The notes beneath the pieces were generated by a model, which saw only the letters and a program-made list of their open reading frames with translations, did not search any database and had not been told where the DNA came from. The translations under genes and the position numbers were made by a program. Below are positions 19,715-29,374 of a DNA stretch of 64,000 bases, one piece after another; position 1 is the stretch's first letter, and each line of letters starts with the position of its first letter. The DNA is from Agrobacterium vitis (GTDB lineage: Bacteria > Pseudomonadota > Alphaproteobacteria > Rhizobiales > Rhizobiaceae): the NCBI RefSeq assembly GCF_037039395.1, contig NZ_CP146242.1, positions 1,302,001-1,366,000 on the forward strand, written 5' to 3'.

Positions 19715-20854
19715 TCAGTGCTTGGCGCTATTGCCGCTCAACACATTGTTTTCGCCATTATCGCGGATCAGATCGGCATCTCCGCCGATGATCTGGTTGC
19801 CGCTAACGGTGTTGAAATCGGCAAAGCTGTGGTTGTCGGCACCACTCCCGAAGGGGGCGGGCGGGTCCTGATAGCAATAGAGATTGCGCCAGGCCTCGCG
19901 GGCATTCAGCCAGATGGCCGGGCGCGGGCGAAAAGCGTCCTGGTAGGTGAATTTATTATCGGCGATCCGGTTATGCTGCGGGGTCTGGTGACGGATCGTG
20001 CCGCCCTCGCCGCAATTGCGATAGAGAAAAATACCGCCATGCTGCGCGTTGGCGAAGCTATTGGCTTCAATGACATTATGCGCCGATCCATCGACCGCAA
20101 TCATTTCCCGGCTGCGCGTCGCCAGTTCGAAACTGTTGCCTGAAATGGTGTTATGCGCGGTCTCCGCATCGAGATAGATCGCCGATCCCTTGGTCTGCCC
20201 CTGGAGCGTCGAATGCGACAGGGTCACATGGGTGACGCCGGGTGCGACATAAAGCGGGATCGGGCCGTCGGCGACAATCAACAGATTGTCCAAGACGATG
20301 CCGGACGGCGCGACCGACTGGGCATATTCCGTATGATTGCGATTGAGCGAGGATTGCCGCACCAGCTCCGCCTCGCCATTGGCGCCAAGCCCCATGATGT
20401 GGATGGCACCATAAATCTTGCAATTGCGGATAACGATGTCGTGTGGAACGCTCCAGCTCCCGTCATCCTTGCGCAGCGAGGCAATGCGGATGGTGGGGGG
20501 CGCGCCCTTCGGCACATTTCCCGGTAGGCCGATAACGCCGCCATGGCAATCGATGCTGACGCCGCTGGCATCGGCCCCCAGCAATTCCAGGTTTTGCATC
20601 ACCAGATCGTCACGGGTCAGGTCAACCTTGCAGGCCAATCGCAAGACGCTCTCGGCCTCGAGCGGTGTGTCGCGCAGCGCGTCATAGACCGAGGGAGCGC
20701 AGGGCTTGGCAACCACGCCATGGCTGGCAGCAGGCACGGTTGCCGCTAGCGCATTGCCTCCCATCAGCGAAACATTGGTAAAGGGGACCGGCAGCAAAGG
20801 AACGGACAACAGGAAAAACAACAGGACCAGCGTGAGCTGTGGAAGCCTGTTCAT
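19715..20854 (-). CDS. secreted right-handed beta-helix protein
   Basis: About 379 residues. A strong signal peptide (QLTLVLLFFLLSVPLLPVPF) is followed by repeated parallel-beta-helix rungs such as HNTISGNSFEL, HNVIEANSFAN, HNRIADNKFTY, NTVSGNQIIGG and NVLSGNSAKH, with asparagine ladders typical of pectate-lyase-like folds. No catalytic residues can be assigned. A GTG start at 20887 would add 11 residues; the ATG at 20854 is preferred because it puts the signal peptide at the N-terminus. It is convergent with pyrF. A role on exported polysaccharide is inferred only from the fold. Confidence 0.75.
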   Translation of the reverse strand: MNRLPQLTLVLLFFLLSVPLLPVPFTNVSLMGGNALAATVPAASHGVVAKPCAPSVYDALRDTPLEAESVLRLACKVDLTRDDLVMQNLELLGADASGVSIDCHGGVIGLPGNVPKGAPPTIRIASLRKDDGSWSVPHDIVIRNCKIYGAIHIMGLGANGEAELVRQSSLNRNHTEYAQSVAPSGIVLDNLLIVADGPIPLYVAPGVTHVTLSHSTLQGQTKGSAIYLDAETAHNTISGNSFELATRSREMIAVDGSAHNVIEANSFANAQHGGIFLYRNCGEGGTIRHQTPQHNRIADNKFTYQDAFRPRPAIWLNAREAWRNLYCYQDPPAPFGSGADNHSFADFNTVSGNQIIGGDADLIRDNGENNVLSGNSAKH

Positions 20855-21105
20855 CTCATAGCGTATCTGGTTGCGGATATTGCCCACCTTGACCCCGTCT
20901 CCGATTGGCGACCCATACGGGCTGGCTGTCGCGCTCGATTTGACAATGCCTCATTCTTGCGGCCAAAGCCAAGGCCTCAAAACATCGCACAAGCGCCCTT
21001 TCCATCCTGGCCGCCCATTGGTCGCACATACTGGCCGCCCGTACTGGCCTTGACCTTGCAGCAAAATTCACCGATCACCAAAGAGAAACCGAAAGAGGTG
21101 ATTTG

Positions 21106-21396
21106 ATGGCAAAGGGATATTGGATCGCTCGCGTCGATGTGCGTGATGCGGAACGCTACAAAGATTACGTCTCGACGGCAAAGCCGGCTTTTGAGCGTTT
21201 CGGCGCGGTCTTTCTGGCCCGTGGCGGCAAGACGGATGCCGTGGAAGGCCAAAGCCGCGCCCGCAACGTGGTCATCGAGTTTCCGTCCTTCCAGGCCGCT
21301 TACGATTGCTATCACTCGCCGGAATATCAGGCCGCCGTCCAGATCCGCCAGGAAGTCGCCGATGGTGAGATTGTCCTCGTCGAAGGCAACCTTTGA
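21106..21396 (+). CDS. DUF1330-family protein
   Basis: The 96-residue dimeric ferredoxin-like (DABB) fold protein starts MAKGYWIARVDVRDAERYKDYVSTA, with RNVVIEFPSFQAAYDCYHSPEYQ in the middle, both hallmarks of DUF1330. The molecular function is unknown; these proteins are common in Rhizobiales. GAGGTG lies 7 bp before the ATG. Confidence 0.88.
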   Translation: MAKGYWIARVDVRDAERYKDYVSTAKPAFERFGAVFLARGGKTDAVEGQSRARNVVIEFPSFQAAYDCYHSPEYQAAVQIRQEVADGEIVLVEGNL

Positions 21397-21530
21397 TCCC
21401 AGTTTCAAAGCGGTTCTATTAACTCTGGTCCCAGACATCGAACAGCATGATTCTGCTTCACCTCGCAGCGCATTAGCGATATGAGACAGCAGATGAATTG
21501 GTCTGATATTCCGATCCGCAGGAGCTCTCT

Positions 21531-22508
21531 ATGACGTTCGCAAATCTTCCGCCGCTCGTTACCGTTTTCGGAGGCTCCGGATTCGTGGGCAGGCATGTGG
21601 TGCGGGTGCTGGCCCAGCGTGGTTACCGGGTCCGCGTCGCCGTACGCCGCCCCGATCTGGCGGGCTTCGTGCTGCCGTTCGGCAATGTCGGACAGATTTC
21701 TCTGGCCCAGGCCAATCTGCGCTACCGCGACAGCGTCGCAAAGGCCGTTGAAGGCGCGTCGGTTGTCGTCAATTGCGTCGGTATCCTGCTGGAATCAGGC
21801 CGCAACAAGTTCGACGCCGTGCAGGATTTCGGCGCCCGTGCCGTGGCCGAAGCAGCAACCGCTGCCGGCGCCAGGCTGGTGCATGTCTCGGCCATCGGCG
21901 CCGATGCGAAATCGGCCTCCAGCTACGCAGCCAGCAAGGGCCGGGGCGAAGATGCCATCCGCCAGGTCGCGCCGGGCGCGGTCATCCTTCGGCCATCCAT
22001 CGTTTTCGGCCCCGAAGACAGCTTCTTCAATAAATTTGCCGCGATGGCCCGTCTTTCACCCGTTCTGCCGCTGATCGGCGGCGGCAAGACGAAATTCCAG
22101 CCGGTCTTCGTTGAAGACGTGGCCGAAGCCGTGGCCAAAGCGGTCGACGGCAAGGCAGCAGCCGGTGTCTACGAACTGGGCGGGCCGGAAGTTCTGACGT
22201 TCCGGCAATGTCTTGAGGAAATGCTGCGGGTTATCGACCGCAGCAATCCGCTGGTGTCGCTACCCTTCGGAATTGCTTCGCTGCTTGCCTCCGTCGCCTC
22301 GGCTATTCCGCTGATCACCCCGCCGCTGACCAACGATCAGCTGACGCTGCTGAAAAGCGATAACGTCGTCTCCGAGGCCGCCAAGAAGGAAGGCCGGACG
22401 CTCACAGCGCTTGGCATTACGCCAACAGCCGTTGCCGCCGTGCTGCCCTCCTATCTCATCCATTTCCGGCCGCATGGACAGTATACCCGCTCCGGCAAGG
22501 CGGCCTGA
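21531..22508 (+). CDS. complex I NDUFA9-like NAD(P)H-binding reductase
   Basis: The 325-residue atypical short-chain dehydrogenase has the nucleotide-binding motif VFGGSGFVGRHVVRVLAQRG near 11-30, followed by VNCVGILLE and ILRPSIVFGPEDSFFNKFA. This matches the bacterial homologue of mitochondrial NDUFA9, an accessory subunit that holds NADPH at the side of respiratory complex I. The YxxxK dyad is present as SYAASKGRGEDAI. GGAG precedes the ATG. Confidence 0.88.
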   Translation: MTFANLPPLVTVFGGSGFVGRHVVRVLAQRGYRVRVAVRRPDLAGFVLPFGNVGQISLAQANLRYRDSVAKAVEGASVVVNCVGILLESGRNKFDAVQDFGARAVAEAATAAGARLVHVSAIGADAKSASSYAASKGRGEDAIRQVAPGAVILRPSIVFGPEDSFFNKFAAMARLSPVLPLIGGGKTKFQPVFVEDVAEAVAKAVDGKAAAGVYELGGPEVLTFRQCLEEMLRVIDRSNPLVSLPFGIASLLASVASAIPLITPPLTNDQLTLLKSDNVVSEAAKKEGRTLTALGITPTAVAAVLPSYLIHFRPHGQYTRSGKAA

Positions 22509-22909
22509 TCGGGATCGCATAGAAACCGCTATGAGGAATTCTTCATGCGCCTCACATGGCGCATGAAACGTGGTTTTGACTTGGTCAGGCAAAGCGGAAT
22601 CCGGCTTTTCCGAAAAGACAAACCCAGGCACCAGGGCGACTACAGCGCCGTGCACCAAAGAGGGTGTACTCAGGATCGCTGCAGGGCTTTCTATCCACCT
22701 TAAATCGATTCCGATTTAAGGTGGACATGATGCAGTAGGGCCTTGTGTCGGCGTTGCACAAAAGACGCAGAAATTAATTAGTTTCATTAACTGCCAGTTC
22801 AGCACATTCAGCTATTGATGTTGGGGTGGGCCATGCGTAAAGACGGATCAATGCATGGGGCCAGCGTTCTTCGCACCCGCCATTTCACATTCTTCTGAGG
22901 TCTGATTTC
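22509..22909. repeat. intergenic region with hairpin and rhizobial repeat-like sequence
   Basis: 401 bp without a gene. It contains a perfect 8-bp-arm hairpin (CATGCGCC/GGCGCATG, 22544-22565), a stretch at about 22,585-22,620 (GCGGAATCCGGCTTTTCCG) like the palindromic intergenic repeats common in Rhizobiaceae, and the long palindrome listed separately. The promoter of the small gene at 22910 must lie near the right end. Confidence 0.5.
22694..22725. repeat. perfect 14-bp inverted repeat
   Basis: TCCACCTTAAATCG and CGATTTAAGGTGGA are exact complements around the 4-base loop ATTC. No U-tract follows. It may be a repeat-family member, a regulator site or a transcript-stabilising hairpin. Confidence 0.85.
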
Positions 22910-23062
22910 ATGGGCAAATCTATCGCACTGTTTTTTGCGTGTGCGGCATTGGTTGTCATCGCAGGTTCCTTCGTCGCTCCATCGACGGTCGCTGCCCGCA
23001 AGGGCAATTGCGCGCCGGCCTATGGCGTTGACCCCTGCAGCACGGGCTCTATCGCCCGCTAA
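22910..23062 (+). CDS. small secreted peptide, 50 residues
   Basis: The short frame starts MGKSIALFFACAALVVIAGS, a clear signal peptide that probably ends after SFVAPSTVAA. The mature part is only about 20 residues (RKGNCAPAYGVDPCSTGSIA) and has two cysteines that could form a disulfide. TGAGG lies about 10 bp before the ATG. I do not recognise the family. Coding is supported by the ribosome site, the signal peptide and the Cys pair, not by homology. Confidence 0.6.
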   Translation: MGKSIALFFACAALVVIAGSFVAPSTVAARKGNCAPAYGVDPCSTGSIAR

Positions 23063-23213
23063 GATCTGCGGTTTACCCTCCTTCCCTTTAGACCATGTCC
23101 CGGGACCGTAGAAATCGGTTTTCCGTAAGAACATGCGGCAAACAAAGAGAGAGTTTCTCTCGTTTTCGTTTGCATTTCCGGAAGTGGATTTCCATTTTTC
23201 TCTGAAAAACGTT

Positions 23214-23248
23214 ACAGCGCCGTGCGGTCGTAAAACGCGCGGCGCTGT
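23214..23248. terminator. hairpin in the gap before uppP
   Basis: ACAGCGCCGTGCG and CGCGCGGCGCTGT pair over 13 bp (one wobble) with a 9-base loop, in a 274-bp gap (23063-23336) between the small secreted gene and the convergent uppP. No U-tract is present. The rest of the gap has a stretch at about 23,105-23,130 (GAAATCGGTTTTCCG) resembling rhizobial intergenic repeats, and no gene. Confidence 0.45.
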
Positions 23249-23336
23249 ATGAATTCGTGTGCGTCACGTCGCCAATCGTTTGGCGACGCACAGCAGGATG
23301 GGCAGGCCCTCAAGGCAAGGACCCCATGGTTTTGCC

Positions 23337-24143
23337 TTATCCCCAGACCAGAAGGCCGATCAGGCCCGCAACGCCGACGGCAATCCGCCACCAGGCAAAA
23401 GGCGCATAGCCGCGGCGGGAGACGAAATCGAGCAGTCCACGCACCACGACCAACGCCGAAATGAATGCCGCAAGGAAGCCGACGCCGATCAGCAGGCCGT
23501 CATCCATGCTGAGCGCATTGCGGTTCTTGTAGAGATCCAGCACGAAAGCCCCCAGCATGGTCGGCATCGCCAGGAAAAACGAAAACTCGGCAGCTGAACG
23601 CTTGTCGGTGCCCATCAGCAGCGAGCCGACAATGGTTGCGCCCGAACGCGATGTGCCGGGAATCATCGCCAGGCACTGGAACAGGCCGATCTTCAGAGCC
23701 AGCGACAGCGGATAATCCATGACGTCGGTATAGCGGGGCTTGAACGTCATCCGGTCAACCCACAGGAGAATCACACCGCCCAGGATCAGCATGACGCAGA
23801 TCAGCATTGGGGTTTCGAACAGCACGGCCTTGATGAAGTCGTGGGCCAGCGCGCCGATAATGGCAGCCGGCAGGAAAGCCACCAGCACAGCCAGGACGAA
23901 ATGGCGGCTTTTGGGATTGCTGGGCAAAGACAGGGCAATCCCCAGCAATTTCTGGATATAGACGGCCAAAATAGCAAGAATGGCACCGAGTTGAATCAGC
24001 ACTGCAAAGGTGTTTCCGGGCGATTTAAAACCGAGAAAATGACCGGCCAACAGCACATGCGCCGTCGAAGACACCGGGATGAATTCCGTTAGGCCCTCGA
24101 TAAGACCGAGAAGAAGGGCGCTGACGATCGATTGATCTTCCAT
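23337..24143 (-). CDS. uppP: undecaprenyl-diphosphatase
   Basis: The 268-residue membrane enzyme of the BacA/UppP family dephosphorylates undecaprenyl pyrophosphate to recycle the lipid carrier of peptidoglycan and O-antigen synthesis; excess gives bacitracin resistance. The motifs [20 protein letters not shown] (about 13-32) and [19 protein letters not shown] (near 170-188) hold the catalytic Glu, Ser and Arg. Eight hydrophobic segments are visible and the length is normal. Confidence 0.95.
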   Translation of the reverse strand: MEDQSIVSALLLGLIEGLTEFIPVSSTAHVLLAGHFLGFKSPGNTFAVLIQLGAILAILAVYIQKLLGIALSLPSNPKSRHFVLAVLVAFLPAAIIGALAHDFIKAVLFETPMLICVMLILGGVILLWVDRMTFKPRYTDVMDYPLSLALKIGLFQCLAMIPGTSRSGATIVGSLLMGTDKRSAAEFSFFLAMPTMLGAFVLDLYKNRNALSMDDGLLIGVGFLAAFISALVVVRGLLDFVSRRGYAPFAWWRIAVGVAGLIGLLVWG

Positions 24144-24316
24144 GGATTGTCCTTTGATAGGCGTGACAAGGAAAGCGATTCGCTTGTATGACGGAATGAA
24201 ATTCCTATAGACGCAAGGTTGGCCCCCTGGCCAGATGTTATGGCCAGATGGAATGGCCAGCCAAGTGAAACCAGACAGCCCCGATCATCGCCCCCAACCG
24301 GAACAGTGCCCCATCA

Positions 24317-25009
24317 ATGCCCACTTTGTATCACCATCCGATGTCAACCACGTCCCGCTTTGTCCGATTGATCCTGTCGGAATACGGTTTTCAGACAGAT
24401 CTGGTCGAAGAACAGACCTGGGAAAAGCGTCGGGAATTTCTCAATCTCAATCCCGCCGGCACCCTGCCCGTCTATGTCGATGACAATATGCGCACGCTCT
24501 GTGGCTCCACGGTCATATCGGAATTCCTGGACGAAACGCATGGCGTGTTGAAGCGGGACCGGAGGCTGTTGGCCGAAGACCCCTTCCAGCGTGCGGAAAT
24601 CCGCCGGCTGGTGGACTGGTTCCTGCAAAAGATGGAACAGGACGTCACCCGGCCACTCGCCCGCGAACGGGTATTCAAATTGCAGATCCCCAACGGTCTC
24701 GGTGGCGGCGCGCCGGATTCCAAGGTGCTGCGCACCGCCCGTGGCAATATTCGCCAGCACATGAAATATCTGAGCTGGCTGGCTGGCTCGCGCACCTGGC
24801 TGGCTGGCGACCGGCTCAGCTATGGCGACCTTGCTGCCGGTGCGGCGGTATCCGTGCTGGATTACCTCGGCGAGATCGACTGGGCGGAATCACCCATTGC
24901 CAAGGACTGGTATCAGCGGCTGAAATCGCGCCCCTCGTTCCGACCGCTGCTGGCCGAGCGGGTGCGCGGCCTCACTCCTGTTTCCCATTATGCGGATCTG
25001 GATTTCTGA
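24317..25009 (+). CDS. glutathione S-transferase family protein
   Basis: A 230-residue protein with an N-terminal thioredoxin-like domain ([21 protein letters not shown], then [12 protein letters not shown] with the cis-Pro, and [12 protein letters not shown] for gamma-Glu binding) and an all-helical C-terminal domain ([36 protein letters not shown]). The substrate is unknown. It lies 11 bp upstream of queG and probably starts the operon GST-queG-SDR. Confidence 0.88.
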   Translation: MPTLYHHPMSTTSRFVRLILSEYGFQTDLVEEQTWEKRREFLNLNPAGTLPVYVDDNMRTLCGSTVISEFLDETHGVLKRDRRLLAEDPFQRAEIRRLVDWFLQKMEQDVTRPLARERVFKLQIPNGLGGGAPDSKVLRTARGNIRQHMKYLSWLAGSRTWLAGDRLSYGDLAAGAAVSVLDYLGEIDWAESPIAKDWYQRLKSRPSFRPLLAERVRGLTPVSHYADLDF

Positions 25010-25020
25010 CGGAAAAAGCC

Positions 25021-26193
25021 ATGGCAAAGGAAGGCAGCCCGGAGCGGACGGCAGAAAAAGCCAAGGCGCGGGCCGCAAAGCTTTCCGCCTTTATCCGCCA
25101 GGAAGCGGCGGACAAGGGTTTTGACCTCTGTCGGATCACCGGGCCGGAGAGCATTCCCCAGGCCCCTGCCCGGTTGCTGGAGTTCGTGAATGCTGGCTAT
25201 CACGGCACCATGGCCTGGATGGAGGAGACGCGCGAGCGGCGCGGCGATCCGAAAGTGCTGTGGCCGCAGGTCCGTTCCATCGTGATGTTCGGCCTGAATT
25301 ATGGCCCTGAGACCGATCCGCGCGCTCTACAGGCGCAACCGGACAAGGCAGCGATTTCCGTCTACGCCCGCAACCGTGACTATCACGACATCATCAAGGG
25401 CAAGCTGAAGGAAATCGCCACGCGCTTTGCCGCCCGGGCTGGTGAGGATGTGAAAGTCTTCGTCGATACAGCGCCTGTCATGGAAAAGCCGCTGGCCGCC
25501 GCCGCCGGGCTTGGCTGGCAAGGCAAGCATACCAATCTGGTCAGCCGCGAATACGGCTCCTGGCTGTTTCTCGGCAGCCTGTTCACCACAGCAGAGCTGG
25601 AACTGGATGCAGCGGAGCGCGACCATTGCGGCTCCTGCCGCGCCTGTCTCGACGCCTGCCCGACATCGGCCTTTCCTGCCCCGTACCAGATCGATGCCCG
25701 CCGCTGCATCTCTTATCTCACCATCGAGCATAAGGGCGTGATCGACCGCGACCTGCGCCCGGCTTTCGGCAACCGCATCTATGGCTGCGACGATTGTCTG
25801 GCCGCCTGTCCCTGGAACAAGTTTGCGGCGCAGGCGCGGGAGATCAAGCTTCAGGCCCGCGAAGACCTGACGGCACCGGACATCGCCTTTTTCCTGACCC
25901 TTGACGATCCTGGCTTCCGCAGCCATTTCAGTGGCTCGCCGGTCAAGCGGATCGGACGCGACAGGTTTGTGCGCAATGTGCTGATCGCTGCTGGCAATTC
26001 AGGACTGCCAACGCTGATCGCGCCCTGCCTGGACCTGCTCGCCGATGCCTCACCGGATGTGCGTGGCATGGCGGTCTGGGCGCTGTCGCGCCTGATGCCG
26101 CCGCAGGCATTTCGCGCTCTCGCACACTTTATAGATAATGAGCCCGATAGCGATGTCAGGGCGGAATGGATAGCAGCCGGAGTGACCCCATGA
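25021..26193 (+). CDS. queG: epoxyqueuosine reductase
   Basis: The 390-residue cobalamin- and [4Fe-4S]-dependent enzyme reduces epoxyqueuosine to queuosine in tRNA wobble positions. Two ferredoxin-type clusters are visible: [12 protein letters not shown] (near 202-213) and [11 protein letters not shown] (near 256-266). The C-terminal HEAT-like part [30 protein letters not shown] follows. The stop overlaps the next gene's ATG. Confidence 0.94.
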   Translation: MAKEGSPERTAEKAKARAAKLSAFIRQEAADKGFDLCRITGPESIPQAPARLLEFVNAGYHGTMAWMEETRERRGDPKVLWPQVRSIVMFGLNYGPETDPRALQAQPDKAAISVYARNRDYHDIIKGKLKEIATRFAARAGEDVKVFVDTAPVMEKPLAAAAGLGWQGKHTNLVSREYGSWLFLGSLFTTAELELDAAERDHCGSCRACLDACPTSAFPAPYQIDARRCISYLTIEHKGVIDRDLRPAFGNRIYGCDDCLAACPWNKFAAQAREIKLQAREDLTAPDIAFFLTLDDPGFRSHFSGSPVKRIGRDRFVRNVLIAAGNSGLPTLIAPCLDLLADASPDVRGMAVWALSRLMPPQAFRALAHFIDNEPDSDVRAEWIAAGVTP

Positions 26194-27062
26194 GAGTGAT
26201 GATTTTTGGCGCCGGATATTCCGGCAAGGCGATTGGCCAGCACTTTATCCAGCAGGGCATTCCCGTCAGTGGCACGACGCGCTCACCGGCCAAGGCCAAG
26301 GTTTTGAGCGATCTCGGCATCGAACCGCTGGTTTTCGATGGCCAACATCTCTCAGACGAGATCATCCATGCCTTGGCCTGCGCCACCCACGTCGTCCAGT
26401 CGATTGCTCCGGGCAGCGATGGCGACCCGCTGCTGCGGCTGACGGAGGGCCAGCTGAAGACATGGATGCCGCAAGTGCAATGGCTGGCCTATCTGTCGAC
26501 CGTCGGGGTCTATGGCGACCATCAGGGCGCCTGGGTAGATGAGAATACGGTCTGCAAGCCGGTCTCAGTGCGTTCCAGGGAGCGGGTGGAGGCAGAACAG
26601 GCCTGGGACAGGGCAGCGCTTGCGGCAGGTGTGCCGCTCTCGACACTGCGGCTGTCAGGCATTTACGGGCCGGGTCGCAATGGTCTTGTCAATCTGGCCG
26701 AAGGCACTGCGCGGCGTCTGGTAAAAAAGGATCAGGTGTTCAATCGTATTCGCGTCGAAGATATTGCCACAGCGACCTGGCTCCTGGCCGGGCAAAACGA
26801 GCATGGGATCTTCAATATCACCGACCACGAACCCGCCCCGCCGCAGGATGTGGTGGCAGAGGCTGCCCGGCTGATGGGGGTCGAGCCGCCGCCGGAACAG
26901 GCCTTCGAGACAGCGGAACTGTCCCCCATGGCGCGGTCCTTTTACGGTGAGAACAAGCGGGTGATGAACGCCAAAATCAGGGCGCTGGGCTTTGCCTTTG
27001 CCTATCCCGATTACCGGGTTTCTCTCCAACAACTCTGGTCTTCCGGCAGCTGGCGAGGATAG
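26190..27062 (+). CDS. NAD(P)-dependent epimerase/reductase-like protein
   Basis: The 290-residue extended short-chain-dehydrogenase-like protein has the Rossmann start [23 protein letters not shown] and [18 protein letters not shown], where the usual catalytic YxxxK is absent ([15 protein letters not shown] follows). Proteins of this type are annotated YeeZ-like. The ATG at 26190 overlaps the queG stop by 4 bp. Function is unknown. Confidence 0.82.
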   Translation: MRVMIFGAGYSGKAIGQHFIQQGIPVSGTTRSPAKAKVLSDLGIEPLVFDGQHLSDEIIHALACATHVVQSIAPGSDGDPLLRLTEGQLKTWMPQVQWLAYLSTVGVYGDHQGAWVDENTVCKPVSVRSRERVEAEQAWDRAALAAGVPLSTLRLSGIYGPGRNGLVNLAEGTARRLVKKDQVFNRIRVEDIATATWLLAGQNEHGIFNITDHEPAPPQDVVAEAARLMGVEPPPEQAFETAELSPMARSFYGENKRVMNAKIRALGFAFAYPDYRVSLQQLWSSGSWRG

Positions 27063-27411
27063 ATCAGCACATTCATTTCTAAATGACCCGCTATTTTGCT
27101 CAAAAATTGCGCCAATTTCGCCATATTCCGCTGAGCGCCCCAGCATTTGGAGCGTATTTTTTCGATACAACGGAAAAATATTTCGTGATCGATTAGAATT
27201 TCCATAGCGCGCAATATTTTTGCGTTTTTAGGCTGTTTTTAAACAGTTTTTCTAAATTCCTTCCAAAACGTTAATTTGACCCCATCATCACGAATATATC
27301 TTAGCGTAACATTCCGTGATCGACTAAGGCACTTTTTTGCCATTTTTGCCTACCTTTAAGCCTCCCTACGCAAATTTCATCTCAGAAATAGCAAAGGGAA
27401 ACGAAAACTTG
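27063..27411. other. 349-bp A+T-rich intergenic region
   Basis: No gene is seen. It is clearly more A+T-rich than neighbouring genes and precedes the rlpA-like gene, so it should hold its promoter. CGTGATCGAYTA occurs twice in direct orientation, at 27184 and 27315. Confidence 0.5.
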
Positions 27412-27771
27412 GTGCCTTTAAGTCGGTCAGTCCTCATCGCAGCAGCTATTACCTCTTTTGTTGCTTTCAGCCCTATCCAGGCCTTTGCAGCAAATGGCTG
27501 CGGTGGCGCTTCCTGGTATGCCCTATACTCGCGCACTGCTTCCGGCGAACGTATGAACCCCACCACATTGACCGCCGCTCACAAGTGGCTGCCCTTCGGC
27601 TCCAAGGTCAAAGTCACCAACCGCAACAATGGCAAGACCGTCGTGGTGCGGATCAATGATCGCGGTCCGTTCATCAAGGGTCGGGTTCTGGATCTCTCAA
27701 AGGCCGCAGCCGCCGATATCGGCATGGTCGGCAGCGGAACCGCCAAGGTCTGCTACGAGTTGATCGGCTAG
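27412..27771 (+). CDS. RlpA-like septal-ring/cell-wall protein (double-psi beta-barrel)
   Basis: About 119 residues. A signal peptide ([21 protein letters not shown]) precedes a compact double-psi beta-barrel: [20 protein letters not shown], then [31 protein letters not shown] and [15 protein letters not shown]. These are hallmark RlpA segments, with the catalytic-type Asp in NDRGPF and no SPOR domain. A GTG start (27412, or TTG three bases earlier) after AAGGGA is preferred to the far-upstream codon at 27337. RlpA proteins act on peptidoglycan in the periplasm. Confidence 0.85.
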   Translation: MPLSRSVLIAAAITSFVAFSPIQAFAANGCGGASWYALYSRTASGERMNPTTLTAAHKWLPFGSKVKVTNRNNGKTVVVRINDRGPFIKGRVLDLSKAAAADIGMVGSGTAKVCYELIG

Positions 27772-27970
27772 GGTTTGCCGATATTCAGGCCTGGTTGGGC
27801 TGCAAACGGCAGATGGATTAAACACCCGCAAAGGTATTCTGTTATCCTGATGCTTATTGCTTCCATCGAAAATCTGCCCCTACTTTTTGATGGGATATAG
27901 TAACGCAGCTTGCCCCAACGGCATTTCATCGCTACCACGCAAGGTCTGATGGATCACCAAGGAGAAGACC

Positions 27971-29257
27971 ATGCGTTTGGGCGGACGGCTAGCCGGGGCA
28001 ATAGAAGTTCTGAGCGATATAGAGACACGCCGCAGGCCAGTGGCCGATGCCCTGAAGGATTGGGGCCTGGCGCATCGCTTTGCCGGATCAGGTGACCGCG
28101 CCGCCATCGGCAATATCGTCTATGACGCATTGCGCATGAAGCTTTCCCACGCCTACATCATGGATGACGACAGCCCCGCAGCCCTCGGCTATGCCGTATT
28201 GTTGCGGCAATGGGGAATGGCACCCGAAAGCCTTGCCGCGGACCTCGATGGCGACAGCTTTGCCCCGGTTCCCCTGACGCAGGCTCAGACGGCGGCCTTT
28301 TCCAGCCGCTCGCTGGAGGACGCACCGCAGTTTGTCCAGGGCGATATTCCGGAATGGGTGGTGCCTAGCTTCGAAGCCGTGTTTGGCGAAAACTGGCTGC
28401 GCGAGGCACAGGCGCTCGCCGTGCGCCCCAGCCTCGATCTGCGCGCCAACACGCTGAAGGCCAATCGGGACAAGGTCCTCAAGGCGCTATCCCATACACA
28501 GGCAAGGCCTGCCACGATTTCTCCGATCGGTATCCGCATCGAACCGGGCGAAGGCCCGTCGCGCCTGCCGAATGTTACCGCCGAGCTTGGCTTCCAGAAG
28601 GGCTGGTTCGAGGTTCAGGACGAAGGCTCGCAGATCGTCTCGGCGCTGGTCGAACCGGCAGAAGGTCACCAGGTGCTAGATTTTTGCGCAGGCGGCGGTG
28701 GCAAGACGCTGGCCATGGCAGCCGCCATGGGCAACAAGGGCCAGGTGCATGCCTATGATAGCGACCGCAAGCGGCTGGCGCCGATCATCGAGCGGCTGAA
28801 ACGCGCAGGCACACACAATATCCAGGTCCATGACCGGATCGCCGCCCTGCAATCTTTGGCCGATCGGTTCGACAAGGTGCTGGTCGACGCCCCCTGCACC
28901 GGCACAGGCACCTGGCGCCGCAGGCCCGACACCAAATGGCGGCTGACCGACCGCAATTTGCAGGAGAGGATCGAACAGCAGAGCCAAGCCCTGAGCGAAG
29001 CCGCTACCTATGTCCGGTCCGGCGGTGAGTTGATCTACGTCACCTGCTCAGTGCTGCCGGAGGAAAACGACCGGCAGATCGAAGCTTTCATCGCCGCCCA
29101 TCCGCAATTTTCACCGATGCCGATGCTGGAGCGCTGGACGGCGCTGTTTGGCGCTTCGGTCGCAAAGCCCACCTCTGCCAATGGCAAAAGCCTCACCTTG
29201 AGCCCTGCCGCAACAGACACGGACGGGTTTTTCTTCTGCCGGATGGTCAGGGCTTGA
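27971..29257 (+). CDS. RsmB/NOP-family RNA (cytosine-C5) methyltransferase
   Basis: The 428-residue SAM-dependent m5C RNA methyltransferase has an N-terminal NusB-like helical part (about 1-130) and then the catalytic domain. VLDFCAGGGGKTLAMAAAMG is the SAM loop (near 237-256). The two catalytic cysteines are in VDAPCTGTGTWRR and YVTCSVLPEEN. The domain plan matches RsmB, which modifies C967 of 16S rRNA, but the sub-family cannot be fixed. AAGGAG is present before the ATG. Confidence 0.88.
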   Translation: MRLGGRLAGAIEVLSDIETRRRPVADALKDWGLAHRFAGSGDRAAIGNIVYDALRMKLSHAYIMDDDSPAALGYAVLLRQWGMAPESLAADLDGDSFAPVPLTQAQTAAFSSRSLEDAPQFVQGDIPEWVVPSFEAVFGENWLREAQALAVRPSLDLRANTLKANRDKVLKALSHTQARPATISPIGIRIEPGEGPSRLPNVTAELGFQKGWFEVQDEGSQIVSALVEPAEGHQVLDFCAGGGGKTLAMAAAMGNKGQVHAYDSDRKRLAPIIERLKRAGTHNIQVHDRIAALQSLADRFDKVLVDAPCTGTGTWRRRPDTKWRLTDRNLQERIEQQSQALSEAATYVRSGGELIYVTCSVLPEENDRQIEAFIAAHPQFSPMPMLERWTALFGASVAKPTSANGKSLTLSPAATDTDGFFFCRMVRA

Positions 29258-29374
29258 AATCAGGATGTACCCTAATTATTTAGGGCTATTCCTGATTGTT
29301 TGACACTAGTTTAATTTTGTTCCATGACATGCCCACAGACCACAAACGGCGCCAAAGGCGCCAGAGGAGAGGGC

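Noticed and set aside
24228..24256. Short repeats of TGGCCAGATG before the GST gene
   Set aside because: Imperfect low-complexity repetition over under 30 bp, with no sign of function.
29258..29374. Iron-responsive (Irr/RirA/Fur-type) operator before the imelysin gene
   Set aside because: CCTAA-TTAT-TTAGG is a short palindrome here, but it does not match a known iron-box well enough to call.
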